The notes beneath the pieces are model-generated. The model was not told where the DNA came from. It ran no database searches and saw only the letters and a program-made list of their open reading frames with translations. The position numbers were made by a program, and so were the translations under genes. This document shows, in pieces, positions 52,605 to 63,903 of a stretch of DNA of 64,000 nucleotides (positions within the stretch are counted from its first letter, which is position 1; every line of letters starts with the position of its first letter). The DNA lies in assembly GCF_003349955.1 (NCBI RefSeq), contig NZ_QLKQ01000012.1:44153-108152 (forward strand), written 5' to 3'. This stretch comes from Azospirillum brasilense (GTDB taxonomy: Bacteria > Pseudomonadota > Alphaproteobacteria > Azospirillales > Azospirillaceae).

Positions 52605-54221
52605 ATGCTGCCGGAAGCGGACAGCTACGAGGGCCTGCGCGACCGTTTCGTCTGGTCGGTGCCGGAGCGTTACAACATCGGCGTGGACGTCTGCGACAAG
52701 TGGGCGGAGCGCGATCCGCACCGCACCGCCCTGATCCACAAACGCCGCGACGGCGCGGTGGAGACCCACAGCTTCGCCGACATCCGCCGCCTGTCGAACC
52801 GTCTCGCCAACGCGCTGGCCGCCCATGGGGTGGCGCGCGGCGACCGGGTGGGCATCCTGCTGCCCCAGGCGCCGGAGACGGCGGTCAGCCACGTTGCCGT
52901 CTACAAGATGGGCGGCGTCGCCGTCCCCCTGTTCTCGCTGTTCGGGGTTGAGGCGCTGGAATACCGCCTCGGTAATTGCGGGGCGCGGGCGGTGGTGACC
53001 GACGCCGTGGGTGCGGCCAAGATCGCCCAGATCCGCGACCGCCTGCCCGAACTGAAACTCGTCCTGCGCATCGACGAGGCCGGAGAGGGCGAGTTGGACT
53101 GGCACGCGCTGGTCGATGCCGCGTCGGAGGACTTCACGCCGGTGGACACGGCGGCGGACGATCCGGCGGTGATCATCTACACCTCCGGCACCACCGGTCA
53201 GCCCAAGGGCGCGCTGCACGCGCACCGGGTGCTGCTCGGCCATCTGCCGGGGGTGGAGATATCCCATGACCTGTTTCCGCAGCCGGGCGACCGCATCTGG
53301 ACCCCGGCGGACTGGGCGTGGATCGGCGGGTTGCTCGACGTGCTGATGCCCGCCTGGCACCATGGCGTGACCGTCGTCTCCCACCGCTTCGAGAAGTTCG
53401 ACGCCGAGGAGGCCTTCCGTCTGATCGCCGATTTCAAGGTGCGCAACGCCTTCCTGCCGCCGACCGCGCTGAAGATGATGCGCGCGGTGAAGGACCCGCA
53501 GACGCGCTGGGCCTACAGCATGCGCTCCGTCGCCAGCGGCGGCGAGACTTTGGGGGCGGAGCTTCTCGACTGGGGCCGCCAGACCTTCGGGCTGACCATC
53601 AACGAGTTCTACGGCCAGACCGAGTGCAACATGATCGTGTCCTCCTGCGCCACGGTCATGCCCCCCAAGCCCGGCGTCATGGGCCGCCCGGCGCCCGGCC
53701 ACGACGTGGCGGTGATCGACGGACAGGGCAACCGCCTTCCGCCCGGTGAGATCGGCCTGATCGCCGTGCACCGCCCGGACCCGGTGATGTTCCTGCAATA
53801 CTGGAACAACCCGGAGGCCACCGCCGCGAAATTTGTCGGCGACTGGCTGGTCACCGGCGACCAGGGCGAGCTGGACACCGACGGCTACATCCGCTTCGTC
53901 GGGCGGGACGACGACGTGATCACCTCGGCGGGCTACCGCATCGGCCCCGGCGAGATCGAGGATTGCCTGATCGGCCACCCCGCCGTCCGCATGGCCGCCG
54001 TGGTCGGCGTGCCCGACCCCCTGCGCACCGAGATCGTGAAGGCCTTCATCGTCCTTCAGGACGGCGTGCGCCCCAGCGACGAACTGGCGGCGGAGATCCA
54101 GGCCCATGTGAAGACGCGGCTGGCCGCCCACGAATACCCGCGTGCCGTGGAGTTCGTCGACAGCCTGCCGATGACGACCACGGGCAAGATCATCCGCCGC
54201 GAGTTGCGGACGAGGGGGTAA
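52605..54221 (+). CDS. acyl-CoA synthetase (AMP-forming)
   Basis: This 538-residue ANL-superfamily ligase has the P-loop VIIYTSGTTGQPKGALHAH, the adenine-site NEFYGQTECNM, the hinge DDVITSAGYRIGPGEIEDCL and the catalytic-Lys motif TTTGKIIRREL near the C-terminus. It resembles the acetoacetyl/medium-chain acyl-CoA ligase group. It activates a carboxylic acid to its CoA ester through an acyl-AMP. ATG at 52605 follows GGGAGGAAAA. It is followed by TSUP and LivF genes, with no clear pathway partner. Confidence 0.9.
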   Translation: MLPEADSYEGLRDRFVWSVPERYNIGVDVCDKWAERDPHRTALIHKRRDGAVETHSFADIRRLSNRLANALAAHGVARGDRVGILLPQAPETAVSHVAVYKMGGVAVPLFSLFGVEALEYRLGNCGARAVVTDAVGAAKIAQIRDRLPELKLVLRIDEAGEGELDWHALVDAASEDFTPVDTAADDPAVIIYTSGTTGQPKGALHAHRVLLGHLPGVEISHDLFPQPGDRIWTPADWAWIGGLLDVLMPAWHHGVTVVSHRFEKFDAEEAFRLIADFKVRNAFLPPTALKMMRAVKDPQTRWAYSMRSVASGGETLGAELLDWGRQTFGLTINEFYGQTECNMIVSSCATVMPPKPGVMGRPAPGHDVAVIDGQGNRLPPGEIGLIAVHRPDPVMFLQYWNNPEATAAKFVGDWLVTGDQGELDTDGYIRFVGRDDDVITSAGYRIGPGEIEDCLIGHPAVRMAAVVGVPDPLRTEIVKAFIVLQDGVRPSDELAAEIQAHVKTRLAAHEYPRAVEFVDSLPMTTTGKIIRRELRTRG

Positions 54222-54230
54222 CTTCCAAAC

Positions 54231-54253
54231 CCCTCTCCCGAGACGGGAGAGGG
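54231..54253. repeat. 10-bp stem hairpin between acyl-CoA ligase and TSUP genes
   Basis: CCCTCTCCCG-AGA-CGGGAGAGGG is a perfect hairpin ten bases after the ligase stop. It resembles one end of the family 1 repeats but stands alone, and no T-run follows. It may stabilise or partly terminate the ligase transcript. Confidence 0.6.
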
Positions 54254-54288
54254 ATGAAAAACAACAAGAAAAGACAACGACCCGAACG

Positions 54289-55032
54289 ATGGTGACGACA
54301 TCCCTTCTTCTGCTCGCCGCGGCCTTCCTGGCCGGGGCGATGAACGCGGTCGCCGGTGGCGGCAGCTTTCTCACTCTTCCCGCGCTGATCTACGCCGGGG
54401 TGCCGCCGGTGGCGGCGAACGCCACCGGCACGGTGGCGCTGCTGCCCGGCTACGCCAGCGGCGTCTACGGCTACCGCCACGACCTGGAGCCGGTGGGCGG
54501 GGTCGGGCTGGTCACGCTGTCGGTGGTCAGCCTGACCGGCGGGCTGATCGGGGCGGCGCTGCTGCTGGTGACCCCGGATTCGGTGTTCCGCAGCATCGTG
54601 CCCTGGCTGCTGCTGGTCGCCACCGCGCTGTTCGCCTTCGGCGGCATGCTGGCGGCCCGCCTGCGGGCGGTGGGGCTGCACGGGACGGGGGCGATGCTCG
54701 CCACGCTGTTCGCGGTGTCGGTCTATGGCGGCTATTTCAACGGCGGCCTCGGCATTCTGCTGCTGGCGCAGTTGAGCCTGTTCGGGATGACCAACCTGAA
54801 CGCCATGAACGCGCTGAAGAACCTGTTCTCCGCCGTGCTGACGGCCATCGCGGTCGCCGCCTACGCGGTCGGCGGGGCGGTGGAATGGTCCTACGCCGCG
54901 CTGATGACCGTGGCCGCGGTGGCCGGCGGCTACGTCGGTGCGCGGGTCGGGCGCAAGATCCCGTCGCGCATCCTGCGCGCGGGCATCATCGCCGTGGGCT
55001 TGGCGATGAGCGTCCTCTTCTTCCTGAAGTAG
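54289..55032 (+). CDS. TSUP-family (TauE/SafE) anion permease
   Basis: The 247-residue inner-membrane protein has eight predicted spans and the TSUP start AAFLAGAMNAVAGGGSFLTLPALIYAGVPPVAANATGTVAL. It also contains the internal repeat YFNGGLGILLLAQLSLFGMTNLNAMNALKN. Family members transport sulfite, sulfonates, taurine-derived products or other small organic anions. It is 68 bases after the ligase gene. Substrate unknown. Confidence 0.9.
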   Translation: MVTTSLLLLAAAFLAGAMNAVAGGGSFLTLPALIYAGVPPVAANATGTVALLPGYASGVYGYRHDLEPVGGVGLVTLSVVSLTGGLIGAALLLVTPDSVFRSIVPWLLLVATALFAFGGMLAARLRAVGLHGTGAMLATLFAVSVYGGYFNGGLGILLLAQLSLFGMTNLNAMNALKNLFSAVLTAIAVAAYAVGGAVEWSYAALMTVAAVAGGYVGARVGRKIPSRILRAGIIAVGLAMSVLFFLK

Positions 55033-55124
55033 TGGGGGCTGAAGCAAAAGCCGTTCGGTTCCGGCGGTGCCTGCGCTAAGGTGGCGGCCCTCTCCATGAT
55101 GGCCGCCACGACGCAAGACTCCGC

Positions 55125-55829
<705 letters not shown>

Positions 55830-55860
55830 CGCCTTGGCGGTCGCGGTGACCGAATCCCTC

Positions 55861-55891
55861 TTGACTTAGAGCGCGCTCGAACCCGTAGCGT
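55861..55891 (+). promoter_or_regulatory. MerR-type promoter of the merR-CMD operon
   Basis: TTGACT (55861-55866) and TAGCGT (55886-55891) are separated by 19 bp, the over-long spacer of MerR-activated promoters. GAGCGCGCTC (55869-55878), within the near-palindrome 55866-55881, lies in the spacer as the operator. Confidence 0.7.
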
Positions 55892-55921
55892 CCTGCGCAT
55901 CGTGATGAGAAGCAGACGCGC

Positions 55922-56335
55922 ATGAAGATCGGAGACCTTGCGAAACGTTCGGGGCTGACGGCGCACACCATCCGCTACTATGAGCGGATCGGGCTGCTGC
56001 CCTACGCCGACCGCAACCAATCCCGCCACCGCGATTACGACGCCTCGATCCTGACCTGGATCGAGTTTCTCGGCCGTTTGAAGACGACCGGCATGCCCAT
56101 CCGCGACATGCTCCGCTACGCGGCGCTGCGCGAGGCGGGCGCCGGGACCGAAGCGGAACGGCGGGCCTTGCTGGAGCGGCACCGCGAGCGCGTGCGTGCC
56201 CAGGTCGATGAACTGAACGCCTGTCTTCTCGTCCTCGATACCAAGATCGACGGTTACGTCGAAACGGAACAGAGGAAGACTGACGATGACGCACCTGAAC
56301 AAAATCGCATCCGGGGTCGAAGAAAGCCGGCTTGA
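55922..56335 (+). CDS. MerR-family transcriptional regulator
   Basis: The 137-residue protein has the MerR winged helix (MKIGDLAKRSGLTAHTIRYYERIGLLPYADRNQSRHRDYD, 1-40) and a dimer coiled coil (about 80-115). It has no Cys in the C-terminal effector end except Cys100, so it is probably not a metal sensor. It resembles the AdhR-like aldehyde/stress group. It overlaps the CMD gene by 50 bases and probably activates both from the 19-bp-spacer promoter. Confidence 0.9.
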   Translation: MKIGDLAKRSGLTAHTIRYYERIGLLPYADRNQSRHRDYDASILTWIEFLGRLKTTGMPIRDMLRYAALREAGAGTEAERRALLERHRERVRAQVDELNACLLVLDTKIDGYVETEQRKTDDDAPEQNRIRGRRKPA

Positions 56336-56714
56336 GCGCGGGCAACGGGCGCTTGCCGACATCGACGGCGAGGCCGGTCACAAGGTGGTGGCGGCGCTTG
56401 CCGACATCGCGCCGGACTTCGCGACCTATCTGTTCGAATTTCCCTTCGGCGACATCTATTCGCGACCCGGACTCGATCTCCGCTCGCGCGAGATTGCCAC
56501 CATCGCGGCGCTCGCCGCCATGGGGAACGCCGCACCGCAGCTCAAGGTGCACATCGAGGCCGGGTTGAACGTCGGGCTGACCCGCGACGAGATCGTCGAG
56601 GTCCTGATCCAGATGGCGGTCTATGCGGGGTTCCCGGCGGCTCTCAACGGGCTGTTCGCGGCCAAGGAGGTCTTCGCGATGAAGGACGGGCAAAGGCCGC
56701 CGGGACCGTCGTGA
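56286..56714 (+). CDS. carboxymuconolactone decarboxylase-family protein
   Basis: The 142-residue protein of the CMD/AhpD superfamily has FPFGDIYSRPGLDLRSREIATIAALAAMGNAAPQLKVHI and VLIQMAVYAGFPAALNGL, matching the gamma-carboxymuconolactone decarboxylase fold. The CxxC pair of peroxidase-type AhpD proteins is missing. It could be a decarboxylase or a protein of redox stress; MerR-CMD gene pairs are frequent. Overlaps merR in a different frame. Confidence 0.87.
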   Translation: MTHLNKIASGVEESRLERGQRALADIDGEAGHKVVAALADIAPDFATYLFEFPFGDIYSRPGLDLRSREIATIAALAAMGNAAPQLKVHIEAGLNVGLTRDEIVEVLIQMAVYAGFPAALNGLFAAKEVFAMKDGQRPPGPS

Positions 56715-56717
56715 GAC

Positions 56718-56996
56718 CTAACGCGCCAGCAGGTCGTGATGCTCGCGGTGGCGGTGCATCCAGTTGGCGGCGTAGCCGCAGATCGGGACGATGGTCAGCC
56801 CCTCGGCGCGGGCGATGGCCATCACTCCCTCCAGCAGCCGCCCGGCCGCCCCGGTGCCGCGCAGGGACGGCGGCGCCTCCACATAGGGGATGTGCAGGAT
56901 GGTGCCACGGCGGCGGTAGGTCGCGAAGACCGTCTGGCCGTTCACGTCCAGTTCGAACCGGCTCATGGCCGGGTTGTCGGTCACGGTGTCGCTCAT
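56718..56996 (-). CDS. GNAT-type N-acetyltransferase (YjdJ/GCN5-like)
   Basis: The 92-residue protein has HIPYVEAPPSLRGTGAAGRLLEGVMAIARAEGLTIVPICGYAANWMHRH, the minimal acetyl-CoA-binding GNAT core with the RGTGAAGRLLE motif. These small proteins resemble YjdJ and human NATD1. The start at 56996 follows GGAAGGAGC. The substrate is unknown. Confidence 0.9.
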   Translation of the reverse strand: MSDTVTDNPAMSRFELDVNGQTVFATYRRRGTILHIPYVEAPPSLRGTGAAGRLLEGVMAIARAEGLTIVPICGYAANWMHRHREHHDLLAR

Positions 56997-57039
56997 GCTC
57001 CTTCCAACAGCCGAAGCCTTTGGTTGTTCACAGCGAATG

Positions 57040-57672
57040 TCATGAACCGGGGGCGCGCGGCGCGCTCCAGCCGCGCAGCACGCTGACCACCCGCAGCAGG
57101 AAGGCCGCCGCCGCCCCGGCGATGGCGACCGGCGCCTTCGGCAGGTCCAGCATGGCACCGGCGATGACGATCGCCGCACCCAGCAGGGCGGCCACCGCGT
57201 AGATCTCCTCGCGCAGCACCCGCGGCACCTCGGCCACCAGCACGTCGCGCACCAGCCCGCCGCCGCAGGCGGTCAGCACGCCGAGCAGGACGGCGGGCAG
57301 CGGGCCCAGCCCATAGGCCAGCGCCTTGCCGCAGCCGGCCACCGCGAAGATGCCGAGGCCGGCCGCGTCCAGCACCATCACCGGCTTGACCAGCCGGTTG
57401 ATGAAGGGGTGGAAGAAGAAAGCGAACAGGCCGGAGGCCAGCGCCGTGATCAGGTAGCGTTCGTCCTGCATGGTGGCCGGCGGGATCGCCCCGATCAGCA
57501 GGTCGCGCAGCACGCCGCCAGCCAGCGCCGTGACCAGCGCCAGCACCATCACGCCGAAGATGTCCAGACGGTGCCGCACGGCCAGCGTCCCTCCCGTCAG
57601 CCCGAAGATGAAGATCCCGGTCAGGTCCATGGCCAGGAGGAGGGGCGAAACATCGGGTATAATGGTGGGCAT
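57040..57672 (-). CDS. UPF0126/TRIC-type cation-channel-like membrane protein
   Basis: The ~210-residue protein has seven predicted spans and two UPF0126 repeats: GLTGGTLAVRHRLDIFGVMVLALVTALAGGVLRDLLIG and GLGIFAVAGCGKA...GGGLVRDVLVAEVP. Bacterial homologues of TRIC channels share this glycine-rich fold. The physiological substrate is uncertain. ATG at 57672 is taken; a GTG at 57708 is in frame. Confidence 0.88.
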   Translation of the reverse strand: MPTIIPDVSPLLLAMDLTGIFIFGLTGGTLAVRHRLDIFGVMVLALVTALAGGVLRDLLIGAIPPATMQDERYLITALASGLFAFFFHPFINRLVKPVMVLDAAGLGIFAVAGCGKALAYGLGPLPAVLLGVLTACGGGLVRDVLVAEVPRVLREEIYAVAALLGAAIVIAGAMLDLPKAPVAIAGAAAAFLLRVVSVLRGWSAPRAPGS

Positions 57673-57841
57673 GATGGCGGTCGGCGACGCTGGTTGAGGG
57701 GAGCCCACACCATAGCCGTTTGTTGCGTCTCATGGAACAGATAAGCCGCAACTCCGGCAATTGTTGTTTTGCGCAAACGGGAGCACATTCCTCTCCAGAC
57801 GAGGGGCCACAGGGCCTCGCACAGGACGAGGAGGAGCAGAG

Positions 57842-58540
57842 ATGATCACGATCCGCAACCGCAACGAACGGGGCGCCGTCAACATGGGCTGGCTGAACAG
57901 CAAGCACAGCTTCTCGTTCGGCCACTACTACGACCCGGCCCACATGGGCTTCCGCGCGCTGCGCGTCATCAACGACGACCGCGTGATCCCCGGCGCCGGC
58001 TTCCCCACCCATGGGCACGCCGACATGGAGATCGTGTCCTATGTTCTCGACGGCGCGCTGGAGCACAAGGACACGCTGGGCACCAGCTCGGTCATCCGCC
58101 CCGGCGACGTGCAGCGGATGAGCGCCGGGTCGGGCATCCGGCACAGCGAGTACAACGCGTCCAAGAAGGACCCTGTGCACTTCCTGCAGATCTGGATCCT
58201 GCCCAACGAGGAGGGCATGGTCCCCGGCTATGAGCAGAAGGCTTTCGAGCGGGAGGAGAAGCAGGGCCGCCTGCGCCTCGTCGGCTCCCAAGACGGGCGC
58301 GACGGCAGCGTGGTCATCCACCAGGACGTGGACCTCTACGCCACGCTTCTGGACGAGGGCGACAGCGTGACCCACGAGCTGCGTCCGGGCCGCCACGCCT
58401 GGGTGCAGGTCGCCCGCGGTCAGGTGCGGCTGAACGGCACGGTCCTGAAGGAAGGCGACGGCGCCGCGATCAGCAATGAAACCGCCCTGACGCTGGACGG
58501 CGTGGTCAGCGCCGAGGTGCTGCTGTTCGATCTGGCGTGA
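57842..58540 (+). CDS. pirin-family protein
   Basis: The 232-residue bicupin has pirin motifs: [29 protein letters not shown] and [18 protein letters not shown] with metal ligands His57 and His59, then [10 protein letters not shown] with His101 and Glu103. Pirins bind iron; E. coli YhhW is a quercetin dioxygenase, and other members are redox-linked regulators. ATG at 57842 is preceded by GAGGAGCAGAG. It is the sole gene in its transcript before a hairpin. Confidence 0.94.
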   Translation: MITIRNRNERGAVNMGWLNSKHSFSFGHYYDPAHMGFRALRVINDDRVIPGAGFPTHGHADMEIVSYVLDGALEHKDTLGTSSVIRPGDVQRMSAGSGIRHSEYNASKKDPVHFLQIWILPNEEGMVPGYEQKAFEREEKQGRLRLVGSQDGRDGSVVIHQDVDLYATLLDEGDSVTHELRPGRHAWVQVARGQVRLNGTVLKEGDGAAISNETALTLDGVVSAEVLLFDLA

Positions 58541-58546
58541 GGTGAG

Positions 58547-58575
58547 GAAGGTCCCCGCAGGTCGCGGGGACCTTC
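58547..58575. terminator. bidirectional terminator-like hairpin
   Basis: GAAGGTCCCCGC and GCGGGGACCTTC are 12-bp perfect arms around AGGTC, between convergent genes. The stem touches the last base of the hypothetical gene on the other strand. No T-run follows, so factor-independent termination is weaker than at 19055. Confidence 0.6.
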
Positions 58576-59134
58576 ACATCCCCTGCGGGACCGCCAGACG
58601 GATGCCCATGCGGCGGGCCTCCAGCAAGAAGGCGCGGGTCATCTGCACGAGGTCGGTCCGCCAGTAGAGCTGCTCCAGCGGGTTGTCGAGGAAGTCCTCC
58701 GGCAGCATGGCGTAGCAGTAGGTTTCCACCACGCGCCGGTCGGGCTGCCAGGGGTCGGCGCCGTCGCGCCAGCCGATGGTCCAGCCGGCGTGGCCGGCGC
58801 CGATGGCCCAGCGCTCGAAATGCGGGGAGATGGTGGCGCTGGCCACCGGATCGGCGACCGGCACCTGATAGATCGCCACGAAGCGGCGGACGTTCAGTTG
58901 CAGCCGCATCACCAGCGATTCCTCGAAGGCGTCGACGCGGTACAGGCAGTCGGACGCTCCCTCGACGTGGCTGAAGCGCACCGCGGCCCGCCGCGCCGCC
59001 TCCAGCGTCAGGCCGGACGGCTGGGCGGCCAGCGGCGGGGATTCATAATCCACGGCGCGCAGCGCCTCCACCATGTCGCCGGTCAGGAAAAGGCGGATGC
59101 GCTGCTGCGCCTCGTCGATGGTCAGGCGGGTCAT
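58574..59134 (-). CDS. hypothetical protein (186 aa)
   Basis: This soluble-looking protein has MTRLTIDEAQQRIRLFLTGD at the start and AFEESLVMRLQLNVRRFVAIYQVPVADP and TIGWRDGADPWQPDRRVVETYCYAMLPEDFLD in the middle. No family is recognised and no signal peptide or span is seen. ATG at 59134 is chosen over a TTG at 59173. Good third-position GC supports a real gene. Confidence 0.7.
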   Translation of the reverse strand: MTRLTIDEAQQRIRLFLTGDMVEALRAVDYESPPLAAQPSGLTLEAARRAAVRFSHVEGASDCLYRVDAFEESLVMRLQLNVRRFVAIYQVPVADPVASATISPHFERWAIGAGHAGWTIGWRDGADPWQPDRRVVETYCYAMLPEDFLDNPLEQLYWRTDLVQMTRAFLLEARRMGIRLAVPQGM

Positions 59135-59194
59135 CGCGGTGTTGGTGTCCTCTGTTGCCGGTCCCAAGGACAACAGGCCGGGGGCCCGCTTGGT

Positions 59195-59620
59195 TCAGGG
59201 CTCCACATAGCCCAGCACGCGCAGGCGCAACGCGTGCGCCCGCGGGTCGCGGTCGAAGAACAGGCCGCCCTTCTGTTCGGAGCCGGCGGGCACATAGTCG
59301 AACTCGGCCACGGAGGTTTCCAAGGCCTCGTCGCCCGCCATCAGTTGCCCCTCCACCTGGACCTTCGCGCCGGTCTTGCCGCCGTCGTTGGTGAGCCGGA
59401 TGTGGGCGAGCCAGCGTGGCCCGGCGGGAACCACCTCCTCGACGACGGCGGTGATCGCCGGTGGGCCGCTGCCGCGGGTGATGCCCTCATACCCCAGCAC
59501 CCCCACCGAGCCCAGGAACAGCAAGAGCCCCAGCCCCGACGAGATCCAGGCCAGCCGCGACACCGACGCGCTGCCGTCCTCGTCCCTTGACGTGATGTCG
59601 TTTTCCCGGATATCGGCCAT
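59195..59620 (-). CDS. TIGR02588-family protein
   Basis: The 141-residue protein has one predicted span (about 24-45: AWISSGLGLLLFLGSVGVLGYEGI). A beta-rich domain follows (PAITAVVEEVVPAGPRWLAHIRLTNDGGKTGAKVQVEGQL), matching the TIGR02588 pattern. It is found next to TIGR02587 membrane proteins. Function unknown. It begins 14 bases after the partner's stop, so both are in one operon. Confidence 0.85.
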   Translation of the reverse strand: MADIRENDITSRDEDGSASVSRLAWISSGLGLLLFLGSVGVLGYEGITRGSGPPAITAVVEEVVPAGPRWLAHIRLTNDGGKTGAKVQVEGQLMAGDEALETSVAEFDYVPAGSEQKGGLFFDRDPRAHALRLRVLGYVEP

Positions 59621-59634
59621 CGGCGTCCCTTCCC

Positions 59635-60474
59635 TCACACGATCAGGCGGGCGGTGGCGGCGCCCAGCGCGCTGGGGAAACCGAGCACCACCGTGGCGGT
59701 CACCAGCTCCATCATCGACAGGCCGGCGATCCGCTCGAAGGTCCACAGCAAATAGAGGCTGATGAGCAGGGCGATCCCGTAGCCGGCGACCGAGAAGCGC
59801 AGGAAGACCGACAGGAACCCGTCGTCTCCGGCGCTCTCCTGCCCGGCGAAGCCGACCGTGTAGACGAAGACGTGCAGCAGCCCCAGCGACAGCACCGCCA
59901 GCGCCACCGCATGCCAGGGCGACATCTTGTAGGAGATCAGGATCATCTCCTCGGTCGGGGCGACGTTGAAGCCGACGAACAGCGCCCCCGCCCCCATCAG
60001 GAACAGCTCGCCCGGATAGCTGGAGCGGATTCGCCGCTCCCGGTCGGCGTCGTCCTGCTGGCCGAGCTGCTTGCGCGCCAGCATGGCGCCGATGCTGGCC
60101 GGCACGGACTGGAGCGCGATCTTGCCGATGATCTCCGGCAAGGGCTGGTCCAGACGCACGATGGCGAAGACGGTCAGCAACGCCGCCGACATCAGGAAGC
60201 CGACGGCGAAGGCCGACAGCGCGTCGATCAGGTCGTCCTGCCAACAAAAGGTTTCCTCGAAGCCCGCGAAGTAGGACAGGCCGAACAGGACCGGCAGGGT
60301 CACCAGGATGAACAGGGCCAGCCGGAAGCGGTCCATGTAGAAGCCCAGCTCCCACATCTCCATGGTCATCAGCAGCGGCAGGGCGAAAATGATCGCCCCC
60401 GCCGACGCGCGGGCCAATGCGCGGGCGAATTGAGCCTCGTCATGGAGAAAGCTGCGCTGGCGGGTGATGTCCAT
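59635..60474 (-). CDS. TIGR02587-family membrane protein
   Basis: The 279-residue integral membrane protein has about seven spans, including ALARASAGAIIFALPLLMTMEMWELGFYM and SYPGELFLMGAGALFVGFNVAPTEEMILISYKMS. These are hallmarks of the uncharacterised TIGR02587 family that pairs with TIGR02588. ATG at 60474; the frame stays open upstream without similarity. Function unknown. Confidence 0.85.
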   Translation of the reverse strand: MDITRQRSFLHDEAQFARALARASAGAIIFALPLLMTMEMWELGFYMDRFRLALFILVTLPVLFGLSYFAGFEETFCWQDDLIDALSAFAVGFLMSAALLTVFAIVRLDQPLPEIIGKIALQSVPASIGAMLARKQLGQQDDADRERRIRSSYPGELFLMGAGALFVGFNVAPTEEMILISYKMSPWHAVALAVLSLGLLHVFVYTVGFAGQESAGDDGFLSVFLRFSVAGYGIALLISLYLLWTFERIAGLSMMELVTATVVLGFPSALGAATARLIV

Positions 60475-60547
60475 GGCCCATGAATGCGCGAGCGGAGCGG
60501 TTGGTTCCGGCGGTACCACGGTGGTGACCGGGGCTGCGAATTTCCTC

Positions 60548-60578
60548 TTGACCTTCCAATCGCTGGAAGGCGGAAGCT
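60548..60578 (+). promoter_or_regulatory. CueR-type promoter of copZ
   Basis: TTGACC (60548-60553) overlaps the dyad CCTTCCA-N5-TGGAAGG (52-58 and 64-70 of 60500), the classic CueR/MerR metal-sensor operator. A 19-bp spacer would place the -10 near 60573 (GAAGCT, poor match). Confidence 0.7.
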
Positions 60579-60612
60579 GACGGCAACACCACCTCGTGGG
60601 AAGGAGTTCGTC

Positions 60613-60819
60613 ATGGTTGCGTTCAAGGTTCCCGGCATGACCTGCGGCGGCTGCGCCGCCTCGGTCCGCCGCGCGCTCGGCGCCGTCGCCGGGGTCGAGG
60701 ATGTGCAGATCGACCTGGACTCGAAAGACGTCCGCGTCGGCGGGACGCCCAGCGCCGACGCCTTGCGGACAGCCCTCGACAAGGCCGGCTTCGAGGCCGA
60801 AGGGCTTCCGGTCGCGTAA
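60613..60819 (+). CDS. copZ: copper chaperone (HMA domain)
   Basis: The 68-residue ferredoxin-like heavy-metal-associated domain has the metal motif GMTCGGC (Cys11, Cys14) and the downstream KAGFEAEGL loop. It would carry Cu(I) in the cytosol to CopA. ATG at 60613 follows AAGGAG. It has its own CueR-type promoter and lies 230 bases upstream of copA. Confidence 0.94.
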   Translation: MVAFKVPGMTCGGCAASVRRALGAVAGVEDVQIDLDSKDVRVGGTPSADALRTALDKAGFEAEGLPVA

Positions 60820-60834
60820 CGGGTTTCGGCGCCC

Positions 60835-60865
60835 TTGACCTTCCAATCATTGGAAGCCTTATCTG
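60835..60865 (+). promoter_or_regulatory. CueR-type promoter of copA
   Basis: TTGACC (60835-60840) and TATCTG (60860-60865) are 19 bp apart. The perfect dyad CTTCCAAT-C-ATTGGAAG (60840-60856) fills the spacer. This matches the copZ promoter, so both respond to the same MerR-type sensor, probably the CueR encoded after copA. Confidence 0.82.
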
Positions 60866-60895
60866 GGGAAGCCGGTTGACGAAGAAGGGACGGTC

Positions 60896-61050
60896 ATGTC
60901 CGCCACTGCACAGTCGATGTCGGCTCTGTCCCCTCTCCCCTCTGGGGAGAGGGTTAGGGTGAGGGGGTTGCGCTTGTCCCGAACGCACCGCCACGCTCAA
61001 CCCCCTCACCAGCCCTCCGGGCCACCCTCTCCCCAGAGGGGAGAGGGTTC

Positions 61051-61054
<4 letters not shown>
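60896..61054 (+). CDS. repeat-containing leader ORF before copA
   Basis: ATG at 60896 is preceded by GAAGAAGGGA and opens a 52-codon frame: eleven unique codons ([11 protein letters not shown]), then the whole family 1 repeat, ending in a TGA that overlaps the copA ATG (ATGA). The frame could be the remnant of copA's original 5' end split by the repeat, now coupling translation into copA. Whether it is translated is untested. Confidence 0.5.
60931..61047. repeat. dispersed palindromic repeat, family 1, copy F
   Basis: A 117-bp copy in copy B orientation, with GGTTAGGGTGAGGGGG before CCCCTCACCAGCCCTCCGGGCC. Its right end GGGGAGAGGGTTC supplies a ribosome-binding-like GAGAGG five bases before the copA ATG. 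Confidence 0.9.
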
Positions 61055-63455
<2,401 letters not shown>

Positions 63456-63459
<4 letters not shown>

Positions 63460-63890
63460 GCGCGGGCGGCATGACCATCGGCGACGCGGCGAAGGCGTCC
63501 GGCGTCAACGCCAAGCTGATCCGCTACTACGAGTCCATCGGCCTGATCCCCGAGGCCGGGCGGACGGCGGCGGGCTACCGCGTCTATTCGTCCAGCGACG
63601 TGAACGTCCTGCGCTTCGTCAAGCGGGCGCGGACGCTGGGCTTCAGCATCGAGCGCATCCAGATCCTGGTCGGGCTGTGGCAGGACCGCAGCCGCTCCAG
63701 CGCCGAGGTGAAGCGCGTGGCGCTCGACCATGTGGCGGAACTGGAGGCCAAGATCGCCGAATTGCGCGCGATGAGCGACACGCTGACCCATCTGGCCCAC
63801 GCCTGCCACGGCGACGAGCGGCCGGATTGCCCGATCCTGCGCGATCTGGAGGAGGGTGGGGGGAGTTGTTGCGACGGGCCTCCACGGTGA
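63456..63890 (+). CDS. cueR: copper-responsive MerR regulator
   Basis: This 144-residue MerR protein has an N-terminal winged helix ([30 protein letters not shown]), a dimer helix and the metal loop CHGDERPDC (Cys117, Cys125), the Cx7C of Cu(I)/Ag(I)/Au(I) sensors. A C-terminal CC pair follows. It should activate the 19-bp-spacer promoters of copZ and copA. ATGA overlap with copA places it in the same operon, so it is positively autoregulated. Confidence 0.95.
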
Positions 63891-63903
63891 CTCCACCCTA
63901 AGA

